DNA of 64,000 nt, taken from NCBI GenBank assembly GCA_032718475.1, contig JAUCBJ010006305.1, forward strand, positions 28,292 to 92,291. Direction: 5' to 3'. The number at the start of each line of letters is the position of its first letter. Positions within the stretch are counted from its first letter, which is position 1. Made by a program: the position numbers and the translations under genes. Positions 35,601 to 47,600 of the stretch are shown piece after piece. A model generated the notes under the pieces. It was not told the DNA's origin and searched no databases. It saw only the letters and a program-made list of their open reading frames with translations. This DNA comes from Nemertoderma westbladi (lineage: Eukaryota; Xenacoelomorpha; Nemertodermatida; Nemertodermatidae).

Positions 35601-38600
35601 CCTCCACTAATACCTCTATCTACGTGGCGCTTGCGGTGTCCACAACCTGTCCCTGCTACTACTTTCTACGTGGCGCTTCCGGTGCCCACAACCCCTCTCT
35701 TACTACTTTCTACGTGGCGCTTCCGGTGCCCACAACCTCTCTCTTACTACTACTTTCTACGTGGCGCTTCCGGTGCCCACAACCCCTCTCTTACTACTTT
35801 CTACGTGGCGCTTCCGGTGCCCACAACCACTCTCTCTTACTACTTTCTACGTGGCGCTTCCGGTGCCCACAACCTCTCTACCACTGCTGCTTTCTACGTG
35901 GCGCTTCCGGTGCCCACGACCCCCCTACTACTACTTTCTACGTGGCGCTTCCGGTGCCCACGACCCCCCTACTACTACTCGTGGCATGACAATATGCCAC
36001 ACTCCCTTACCCCGCCGCCTTCTAACTTACTCACCTTCTACCTTACTACTTCTTCTACTATCTGTCTTATTTTTAATTATTTAATTATTTATTATTGTTT
36101 ATTTAAATTAAATAATTATTTTTGTGGGAAGGGCGTCTCGCCCTCATTCCCACCCCCCTCAGTCCAAAATATTGGACGACTAAACCTCTTAACTAGGGCG
36201 ATTCTTCCAACAGGCACTCTCCCACTGCTGCTCTTGTAGGTCCTGTAGGATTCGCCGCACTCTCTTTGCCAATTCCATCTCACCAGGAATTGGTTCTCCC
36301 TCTTCTGCCACCCTGAAATCGGGTCTCTCCGCCGCCTTCTTTACTAGCTCATCTCCTGGCATCAAAATGCCACCTCCCTCCTTGTTGTCTCCCGCCGGCA
36401 GAATGAATAGAAAGTGAAAGAACAGGCAGAACACTAGGTACAATAGTAGTCCTATCCCTTTCCGTCCTGCCTTCCTTCTCGACTTCCCCCTTGTCGGTAT
36501 GCCTCTAAACCGGACCTGCGTCTCTTCCGGACACTCCTCTGGACACTCCTCTAGACACTCCTTCCGACACTCCTCCGGGCACTCCCCCGGAGTGTTGTCC
36601 TCCGGACACCTCGCCGTCCGCTCCGCTCCATCTCCATACCGATGCTTGCTGGGGAACCTACTTTCCTCTGCCCACTTTCTTACTGTCACCTCCCTATCTG
36701 GCTCTACTATCTCCTGTTTCTCCTCTTCGTCCTCTGCGCCTGCGGTGCCTGGTAACATGCACCCTGATGTCTCTGTCACACTGCATGGTATCTTAGTTTT
36801 AACTGGGCCGCTAAGCATCCACCCGAACGGCGTGAGGATCGCCGTCGGATCCCGCTGCCTGTCTTCGCCGAAGACCGTCTTCGTTCTCTCGTGGGCCGTC
36901 GGGCAGTCCATCCCTACTATAATGGACACCTTCCTAACGTCCACCTTTGGTATTGAGAAATCGATACCGTCCAGGAATCTATATTGTTCGACCTCAATGT
37001 TGGTTGGTCGCCTGGCGTTGATGTTTATCGATTCTATGACGTGGATGGGGTCGATCGTCGCCCCATAGTCATATCCCGGTGCAATCGCTGCTATCCTGCA
37101 CCGCCCCGCCCTCGTTTCCAGGACCTCATCTTTACTCGAGACGGTAGTCACTGCCATTCTATTCGGCCTTGTCTTTAGCCCTATCTCTTCGGCCACCCAG
37201 TTCTCCACCAGCGTGAAGGCTGCTCCGCTGTCGACCAGCATTAACGTCGTTACTGATCGACCGCCCTCTCCTGATATCTTTACTGGTACTACCCCGAGTA
37301 GTACTTTTCTCTTCTTCTCCTCTTCTGTCGTGCTTGTGGCCATTGCCTGGCCTCCAGTCTCGGACTCTCTAACTGCTGTTTCTCTACACTCTCCGGACCT
37401 GTGTCCTTCTACCACACATCGATGACATAGTCCGTTTGCGTCTGTGTAGGCTACACGATCTTGTTTGGGCAATGCTTGCCAGTGCTTACAACTCCTGGTC
37501 TTATGGGTTCCGTCCCGGTGTAATTGACATTCGAATCCTGGATTATAGCGTTCCCTGTATAGTCCCTTACGTATCGCGCGTAGGTTTATATGTACCGATT
37601 TAGTGTTTTGGTTGTCTGTACTCGGCCTACTGGGTATATTGGGATTGTGTTTATTTATGGTGTTATTTTCTTTCTGTCCCTGCCACGGTGTGGCCCTACT
37701 ACCTGCTAACTGTGGACTAGCAGTCCCCTGTGTGGCCGCATGTGGTAGTGACTGTCCCACTCCCGAGAATGGGTCTGCAGGATCGTGTTCGGGTTCATGG
37801 CTTGTCCCCAAACTATCCTCGCTATAGACTGGGTCTGTTATTAATTCGGCTTCATAGTTGAGGAAGCTCGACATCTCTTCTAGGCCCGGTTCCGCACCCT
37901 TCTTTTCCCGTGTGGAGAAAGCGATTTTCCTCCACTTCCTTCGTAACCAGATCGGCAGTGCCTGCGCTATCGTGGTGATGTTGTTAGACGCGTTGAGTTC
38001 GTATGGTGCGTCTAGCGTCTTTAACACGATTAACGCCTTCTCGACCTTGTTCGCAAAGGTCCTTATGCTAACGGGATTATCCTGTAGGCCACCCGATGTT
38101 ATGCCTCTCAGGGTTTGCCGGATGATCTTGGCCGGGTGCCCGTATTCCCTATCTAGCGCCCGCAATGCTGTCGTGAAGCCACCCTCGATGCCCTGGTATT
38201 GCCTCACGATGTCGTATGCTGGGCCTCCTGTATATACTTGCAGATATTTTAGGCACTCCGCCTGCGTCAAGTTCTTTGTTAGTATTTCATTACTATACAT
38301 GCGCCGAAACTGTAGATATTCTTCCGGCCTACTCCCATCGAATTTAAATGATTCCACAGGTGGTAACTCGATCCTAGTTTTTAACGCATCGATCAATGTG
38401 GCCATTCCCATCGCTTGCGCTTCTAATGGGTTCGATGGATGTTGTATAGACTCCCCTATTGGGTGCGGTCCGTCCGTCCTATCTGTTGTTGACTTTGCTT
38501 GTTGCGTCGGGTATATCATTGGGGGTAACGGCCCCCTCCATATTTCCGTGTCGCACGATCTGCTCTCGTCCAAGGGGTTCGATGTTCTCGCTCCTATTGG

Positions 38601-41600
38601 GGTATATTGTTGATATTGTGATGGGGGAATGTCACCCTGTCCCCCCCCCACCGGTATGTTTGGTACTGGGGTTGATGTTAATATATTGGGGCCCATACAT
38701 CTATCTGCAATAATTCCCCCCTCCCCTGGATATATGTTGTGTCCCTTGAAATTATAGTCATGCTGCTGTACCGGTACCGATATAGGCCTATTCACTTCTT
38801 GCCTACCTACCGGTATGTACTCCGCGACTTCCGGGTTTAATCCCGTCGTCCGCGCTACCCTATCGCCTACTCTATCTCTCCCAGCATGGCCTATAATAGT
38901 ATGTGCAGTAAGGCCTACAGTATGTCCTTCAGTCTGCATGTGCCCTTCCGAATCGAAGTTTATTCTTCGCGAATCTCGAATCTCCCCGCGACTACCGTAC
39001 TCTCGATCGGCAGCTATATCACGTCGGGAAGTTTCCCTTCGATCCCCTATCCTGCTCTCGTCTTCGTATCGGTACATCCTGTACCCCTCTCTTAGCGTGT
39101 GGTGCGTTTCTCCGGGGCGACGGCAATCTCCCGAAGTCCGACCCCACTGACTCCCTAATTCCCTCTCTACTATTGACGGCTCGCTATCCGTCCTCGCTCT
39201 CCGGCTGCCCCTAGCAACGACTCTCCTATTATCTTCAATCCTTCTCTCTTCGACCTCTCGGCTAAACTCTGCTAATCTTCTTCTATCTTCGACCTCTCTA
39301 TTATACTCTACTAATCTTCTCCTATCTTCGACCTCTCTATTAAACTCTACTAATCTTCTCTCTTCTGGCTGGGCTCGACGTTCCGTCGCCCGCCCTCTCG
39401 CGACGTCAACCTGTCTCTCTCTGCTCGATCGCACGCCGCTGGGGATACTCGCAATCCCCCTATTACTCTCCGTCGCCGGGTGTTGCGGTTTACCTAATTC
39501 GGCCTGCGCATTATCCGCTGACGGCTGTGGGACACTCTCTGCCCCCCCTCTCTCTCTACTAATCTCTCGCGGTGGGGTGCCCGTAGCCCCCCCCACCCGC
39601 CACTTCTAACTTCACTATCTCTCACTACACTTCTGCGTCCCTCTTGTCGGACATTTTCTACCCCCTTTCTCTCGCCACTAATCTTCTGTGGTGGGGCGCC
39701 CGTAGCCCCCCCCCCCACCCGCCACTTCTAACTTCACTACCTCTTACTACACTTCTACACCCCTCTTGTGGGGCATTCTCTGCCCCCCCTCTCTCGCCGC
39801 TAATCTCATGTGGTGGGGCGCCCGTAGCCCCCCCCCCCCCCCCCACTCGCCACATCTAACTTCACTATCTCTTACTTCGTCTCTACACCCCTCTCTAGTC
39901 GACACACTGTCTCTACTGCGGCCGGGTCTATTCACCCCCGCCTCTCTCTCTACTACTGCGTGGCCTACCAGGCCCACCTCGGGTTGGCTCAACCGCGCCA
40001 CTTCCTGCCTACTAACTACGTGGCCTACCAGGCCGCCGTCTGCCGGGCTATACACGTCTGACGCGTTCACATTAATAGCACCATTCCCAATATTATTTGT
40101 TAAATCAATTAAATTATTAGAACCATTAGAATTTGAAACGGGATTATTATTTAAATTATTTTGTGTATTTAGATTTAAACTATTTGAATTATTTTGATTA
40201 TTCTGAATATTTGAATTAATATTATTATTTGAATTTAAACTTAAATTACTACTACCGGGTAAAATATTTCCTGTAATAAAGGGATTAGGGTTATCTACTA
40301 CGGTACTATTAATGTTAACATTTCCTAACGTACTACTACTACCCCCCTCGCCCGTACGGCTACTATGCGTACTGTACGTGTACCGCACGCTCAGTTCTCT
40401 TGCCTCACGCTCACTCTCTCGCTCCTTCCTTCCCCTCAGTCGCCACTCTAATTCTTCCATTTTTAATTTATATGCCATGCGTTCACTCTCTCGCACCCGT
40501 CTTTCTTTTGCGGAGGATGTAGCAGACTTATCGGTTGCGACGGACTTCCGCCGCCCCTCCGTCCTACTAACTTTCCCCCGCTTTCCGGGGTTCTCGCTGA
40601 CCGACGAGACCGAATCCTCGGAGCTAACCTCGGATTCGCCCTCGTGCGGTCCCGCCCAACCCACTAACTTAACTTCCCTGGCATCGACTAAGTATGGCCC
40701 TATGTACACTACACCAGGCCCCATACCCCTACGTTCCCATAGCCCAAACAGTTCGAAGGCAACCCCTCTCGCTCTCTCCTCGGCCAGTTCTCCCTGCCCA
40801 GAACGCACTAGGTAATCAAAGTATCTGTTCGACTCACCTAGTCGTCTCCTCAACTTCACCTGGTCTATCTCAGCCCCTCCTCTAGCTTCCTTCAGTTGCT
40901 CCCGGGTCGCGGCGTAGGCTCGTCGGAGCCGGACGACCCCGACGTCCTCGTCGTCGACATCTCCTCTCTCCCTCCGGGTTCGGCGTCGTACCGTCGGCCC
41001 CACCGTTGCCGTTCCGGTGGGCCGTCCGTCGCCCTCGGTCTGTGGCTGACCGGCGACATCGGTACGTCGACCCTCGCTCCGCGTCGACTCGTCTTTCTCC
41101 TCTCCCGTCTCACTCTCTCCTCTACTCGACTCGCTCTCTCGCTGTAGACGACCCCCCACATCTTGGTTCGCCGGGTTGCTCGTTATCGACGTGGCGTCAA
41201 CCGGCGTCGACGTGGTCGACGTAGCATCGACCGGCGTCGTGGGTTCGTATCGTCTCGACGTGGCCTCGCGGATCGTTAGATCGTCGTCCGGGGTCCGCGG
41301 CGGTGTCGTTCCTCTCTCTCGACTCATCTTCGTCTTTAGTGATTGGTGGCTGGTGGTTATTGAGTTTATCCAGGGCAGCAGCACGGATTTAGTTACTGTG
41401 ACGGGATCCAGGAGGGATCCCGATTTATCCGATGTTTAGTTCACGCGTCCCCGCCGTGTGTAAAGAGTAAAATGAGTTCTGATGTTCGGTGTATATAATG
41501 ATCAGTCTAATAAGATATAGATATAGGTTGTTGTACACGGAAGGCGGGATACGGTAACTAAAGTCCCGGTCCTTCCCTAGCTAAACTATCTAACTTAACT

Positions 41601-44600
41601 AGCACCAATACGATACTGGGATAACTGACTGATATGATTACTGGTAACTGGTTATATTGCACGGTGGCCTTATTGCTGTACCTAATCGATGCCTTTCCCC
41701 CCTCTGATTGGTTGATATCCCTGTTGGCACCCTTTGGAGTGTTTCCCTTCACTCCTTGTGTTCTCTCTCGGTTAGGGGTTTGGCCCCTGACCCTCCATTG
41801 TGTGTTTCTCCTTCCCTTCCCACTTTATTGGGGTGACACGAGGTTGATATTGGTAATCAACCTCGTGCTCCCAATATTGCTTTATGGCTCACTCTATGGG
41901 TTTGTGTGTTAGCGGAATTGGATAAGCTAACAAAGAGATTAATTATTGGTGTCACGGGTGAATGAGTGGCTTCATATTATTATAACTCTCTGTTGTGCAC
42001 AGCTTTATAATGTCGGCAATGACGTCCAGGTGGGATCGAACTGGTGACCTCCGGGTTGGAAGTCTGACGCTCTAACCATTCAGTTAGCGGCTCAGGTAAA
42101 AGGTAGACCTGGAAATACTATCTGATACCTTGATGTCCGCAATTTACCTCCTCATGGCCTCCCAACTGTCAATACCATCATATGCTGCCACTGTGCTCAA
42201 CCCTACAGTACTTGGCTGTCTTTAAACCACTCGCTACAATGAAAGGGTAGTGTATATTAACCATGAACCCTCACGGCCACAATGATTAATAATACACTCT
42301 AACTACTAATTTAGGCAGCAGAGATTGTTACCAAAATTTTTGAAAAATTTTAAATTTCAAGTCTTTGGTGCTCTCCGGGAGGCAAAATTGTGCATTTTAT
42401 GACTTACAAATGGCTTACGTGAATTACACTTAACGGATTTTGTGTCTTGCAAATGGTTTACAAATTTCCAATTATCCAGCCCCGGTTAAAATGAAAAATC
42501 GCAATAAGTATAAGTATTATTTGTTTTATGTTCGATAGTAAGTACAGTAGAAAGCATAATTTATATATAGTAACGTCATATAATTATATTTACTACATCT
42601 ACATATATAATAGTACTGTAAAGTTCTCATAATAACACCCGTAATGTTTTGTGCTTTATTATCACAGGCGACTGGGGTTACCTTTTGAGTGGGGGTAACG
42701 AGTTAGAGATTTGCGGACGATGCGACTCGATGGTAAAGATTCGTGGATATTCGATAGAAGTCCAGGCAGTGGAAGCCGGTTTGATGGAGTTAGATATGGT
42801 AAAGGCATGCGTTGTAATTGTTAAAGGTTTGTGAATATATAGAATGTTTCTTTGCAGCAACAATTATTAACATTGCTAAAATTTTATTGTAGATATTTTG
42901 ACCTGCAACGCATAATATTCGTTGAAGCAAAATGTTTGTTTGATTAAATTTACGTGGTATAACCCACTGTTCTGTAGCCACTTTATCTGCTACTGTGGGC
43001 CTATTAATTGTAGTATTGTAGTTATCATATTTTGTCGTTATATTTCATATGCCACTAGCCATATTGTGGCTGCTGCTGTAACTATACTTTTTTTTTCTAG
43101 GTGAGGAAGGTACCGATAAGTTCCTTGTCGCGTACATTGTACCGTCCCAAGACACATCGAAGAAAGCTGTCAGAGCCCTATTGAAAACTAAACTACCGTT
43201 CCATATGATACCAAGCTATTTTGTGTTCCTTAAAAGGTAACAAAAACTTCGTAATGCTACAAGTTATTTTATGATCCTTTATAACTTTAGTTATAAAAAA
43301 TGTAAAATATTGATAAAATTGTAATTGATATATGTAAATATATTTCATTTTTACTGACATAAATTTGACTATGAATTAAAATTGAAATATAATACGAAGT
43401 ATTTAAACTAAATATCATATTCAATATTCCGTGTTCCCCCGGGTATTTCATCTAATTTTTCATAAAGCCTATTACGTTTCCATAGAAACTAAAACATTCC
43501 AAAACCCAGCCAATCATTAATGTTTATGCACCGATACGGGTTTTGGATTAACACCAAAACCATGAAATTTGGTTCACACTGAGATAGTGACATGGGGAGG
43601 GGGTGGGTCAATCCAATGGTAGCCTGGGCGTTCCATGTTTAATGTTAATTGTTATTTACACTTAATTATATTTTTTCCCCTTTCACTCGCTTATTCACGT
43701 CTGTTTGATTTCGGTTGTTTACTTACTTTCAGTATCCCAGTGGTTGCCGCTACCGGTAAACTCGACAAAGTGAAACTCCCTGACCCCAACGCTGTAGAAG
43801 AGGACCAGGATGATGCGGACTGTAGGCCCAGTACTGAGACAGAGGAAGCCATGAGTAAACTATGGTCTAAAGTTTTAAACCTAAACGCATTGGATGTCCA
43901 AGAGAGTTTCTTTGATCTCGGAGGGTATGTTATGCAAATACATTGTAAATTATAGGCCTAGGTTCTACAACAGCAGATACTAAGTTTCATCGAATATATT
44001 TAATGGGGGCAAATACAATTTTGTGGGCTGAGAAACGAGAAACACTGCATAATAATATTTCAAAAACACTTTACCTTAAGAAATTGATATTATTATCTTT
44101 TGAAAAAGCGATATTGACTACCTTAATAAAGTATCCAATCACATCCTATCAGTCTATACTGTTATGTGTTACCATGTTGATAATTATTACTAGCTGTTTA
44201 TACATTTATTAGTTTTAGAACTGGTATACTTTCATATATTACATGTACAAGTAGCCCTATGTAGTACTGTACTGTAGTTTTACGTTGTGTTTAGATACCT
44301 GCACTGCTTTTAATATTGCAGACACTCGCTTCTAGTAACACGACTTCTCAATCACATTCGCGATGATTTTGGTGTCGACTTGACAGTGAAAGAATTGTTA
44401 GCTAATCCGACAATCGTGAAGGTGTCTGAGCTGGTTGACTCTAAGGTCTTAGGGGGAGATGAAGGGTGAGATACTTGACCTTACGTTTTACATTCTTTAT
44501 TCCCCTCAAAGTTATTTTTAACGTGAATATATGTATTACAGTATTTTATTCCAAAATTGTAACATTACACAACGCCGTTAGTATTAACAGCGAGTTGTTA

Positions 44601-47600
44601 TTTAGAACTTTACAACTTTAGAGGACATTACAGCATTGTATTGGCTTGTACATTTATAGTATTGTATTTGGTGTTAGTAGTTAAGTAATGTCCCGTTAGC
44701 GGACATTACTTAACGCCGTCATTGGTTACCATGTAAACAATAAGTGCTATTTGCCTGACAGCCAGATAGGCCTACTGCATTACCTACCGGTAGGCGGGGT
44801 ATATCTATTAATAACCAGTTGGGCCTAGCTATATTATTATAACATGGCTCCAAACGCCACTATAAATATAAGCTAACTTATTTATAATGTCATGATTTAT
44901 GTCATTTTTACATTTATTTATACAGCAACTAATATAATTTGTGCGATTTCTATCAATTATAATGTATATGTTCAATCATTTCGTAATGTTACAATTTTGG
45001 AATAAAACTGTATACTCTTGTAATAACAATTTACATACTTGTGTGTAAATAAGTAGCACTTTACAGTGTGATGATCCGAACGAACGTTAGTGAGTGACTG
45101 AAAATAAAGCTACGAGGATCAGAACACTGTAAAGTAGTTTGCAACAAGTATGTATGTAGATTATATTACAGTAATGCAGTTTGTAGATTAGATACTGTAA
45201 CTATCAGTTCTTGTCGAAATAGTCTTTATAATATTTTCTTTTCTAAGGCCCGGTTTAGAACCTTGTTGATTGGCATATGTTATTAACGTCTGTTTAGGAA
45301 AATTTACAAACAGAAAAGCTTGGAATACAGTTAAATATTTCACTTTTTTTTTAAATATTATAATAATATGACGATACGTAGCTCAAGATCAGGGAATATG
45401 TGTGGAATATATTCCGATCATAACACGCACTACAGTATCACCTTTGGGCAATGTTAACGGAAAAACTACATGTATTTTGTTTCAGCTATCGACTGGACCC
45501 CGAGCGGATTAACCTAATGGCTGAAGTCGACCACCACGATCAGGCCCATTGGGACATGGACATGCAGCTGCGAGCGTTCTGGAGGGGAATGGGGATTCGG
45601 GACAAATGGAGGAAAGGGAACGTTCTTCTCACCGGGGTCACCGGGTTCTTGGGTTCGTTCCTTCTGCGAGACTTACTCGAGAAAACTAAGGTAACTAACT
45701 GACTGACCTAGGTAGGTTGCAAAATAAATATACCATATTGTAATGCTTACTGTGAAGATCCAATGATAATCACCGTGTAAAAACAACGAGATTCACCCAC
45801 CCCACATACGTGGTACATTTTGTAGCTAATCTTGTGCCTAATCTGCCCGTTTCCTGCCATCCTCGCAACCAGCTCAATGTGTTCAACATCTAACAACACA
45901 CCTTTTCAAGTGTAACACCTTGTAGAAAGAATACGTTGTTGGCGTTTGGCATTGTTAATTTCTTTTGATTTATTCCACAGACACACGTTTATTGTTTAAT
46001 TCGAGAACCACCGGAACGTACTGTTAAGGCGAGGTTGATGGAAACTTTGGAGAATTACGGTATCCTTCACGGCGAGGCTTCGCAGGCTGATAGCGAGGCG
46101 GAGACTGAACGATGGAACAAATTGTACATCGCTATTGAAGATAGGGTTACATGTTTAAAAGGTTACTATAACTGATATAAAAATAACATATATTTTTAAC
46201 ACAGTGTTTTACATGCTAATAAGTTTGGGAAACCAAACCCATTGGTACGATAGAATACCGTTTTCACATGATGGAAATGATAGAAAAACAGAATTAAATT
46301 AATTTTCTAAGAGTCTATATTTCTTGGGTGCTTCTGGTATTTTTTATTTTTATTTGAGTGCTCGTCTACATATTTTAATGGCATAGAAAAGTTAATATAT
46401 ACATAACTACCCCTGCTAGTCAGTATGTCGGTACATTCAATTATCTGGTACATATGTAAAGTGATGAACTTAGTTACCCAGCCCTGGGGTGTAATTAAAT
46501 GGAGGGAAAAAAGTAATGAACAGACTTAGAACAAATGACTTTTATGTCATTATGTCTTATGTATATTACTATACATATCGAGCCTCTTAATAATGACTTT
46601 TGTTACTAGGCGACGTATCTCTCGTGCGTCTGGGTATGCCCGATGACATATACCTCCATCTCACTTACGAGATCGACTACATGATTCACGCTGCAGCCAC
46701 CGTTAACCTCATCTACCCCTACGAGGCGCTGAGAGGCACCAATGTTGTTGGCACACAGAACATTGTGCTGTTCGCATGCACTGCTAAAGTGAAGCCACTG
46801 CATTACATCAGGTAGGGATACATTCGCGCATACCTAATAGTAGACCTGTTGAAGATAATTACAATACAACATTATTATTTTTTTACTCTCACATTTCAAT
46901 GTTCCACTTATTTAAGCGGTAGATTCTGTAGAGAAGTAATACCAACTCCTGAAAGTTGACTCTTCTCTGCGGCTGCACCAGCTGGGGTGTTCCTAATATG
47001 TACCAGACTTTAGGGCCTATTTCGTTATACATTGCACACTTGTGTTTTCAGTACGAACGCTGTATTTCCCGCCGGCATGGATTGCTGCTCTGAAGATGCT
47101 GATATGACTGAATTCTGTGACCAGTTGACAGACGGATATTCCCAAACAAAATGGGTTGCCGAACAACTTGTATGTAAAAACAATTATATGCATCAATTAA
47201 TTGTAGTTACATACTGTATAATTTTCATTTTTATTATATTTTAAGTGCATTCAGCTTTGAAAGAGCGTAATAGACAGGCATTGTCTGTCCGACTGTCTTT
47301 CTGTCAGGCATAATAATTGAATATCAAGATGTGAGCAAGGGTATTAAATTTGTTGGTATTGGTAGCAGAAAAAATGTTTAAATTTTATAAATAATAATAT
47401 ACTGTATTTCCAAATCACTCCAAACTTTACTTGAGTTTTTACTCTTATTTACAGTATCTCTCTAGGCGTGTTGCTGCGAATAACTCTTCTACCAAAATAG
47501 CTAGTTCTAAGCTCTATAGGCGTGTTGCTGTAAATAAATATAAAAATACCATTGAAAAATGGGAATGATAGGATAGTTTGACTAACTGCATTAACTCTTA

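Larger units (their letters stand above)
34148..41937 (-). mobile_element. BEL/Pao-type LTR retrotransposon lacking polymerase, in intron 7
   Basis: Two 536-bp LTRs (34153-34688 and 41397-41932), each TG...CA on the plus strand, differ at only two sites (34316/41560 and 34421/41665). The host site AAGAG is duplicated at 34148-34152 and 41933-41937. Coding capacity is on the minus strand, antisense to the host gene, with ORF1 at 41327-39747 and a Gag-protease ORF at 39596-36189. A purine tract GGGGGGGAG abuts the 3' LTR at 34689-34697. No TGG-type primer site directly follows the 5' LTR. There is no reverse transcriptase, RNase H or integrase, so the copy is non-autonomous but recent. Confidence 0.9.

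Noticed and set aside
35316-36239. Plus-strand ORF of 307 codons in the LTR element
   Set aside because: It translates tandem repeats in the element's non-coding 3' region, with no family motif, opposite to the Gag-protease frame.
37858-38613. Plus-strand ORFs opposite the Gag-protease gene
   Set aside because: The minus frame has clear Gag and protease motifs; the plus frames are shadows.
42020-42095. A functional tRNA gene on the minus strand
   Set aside because: The acceptor stem does not close and the surrounding sequence matches the SINE relic at 33970-34152.
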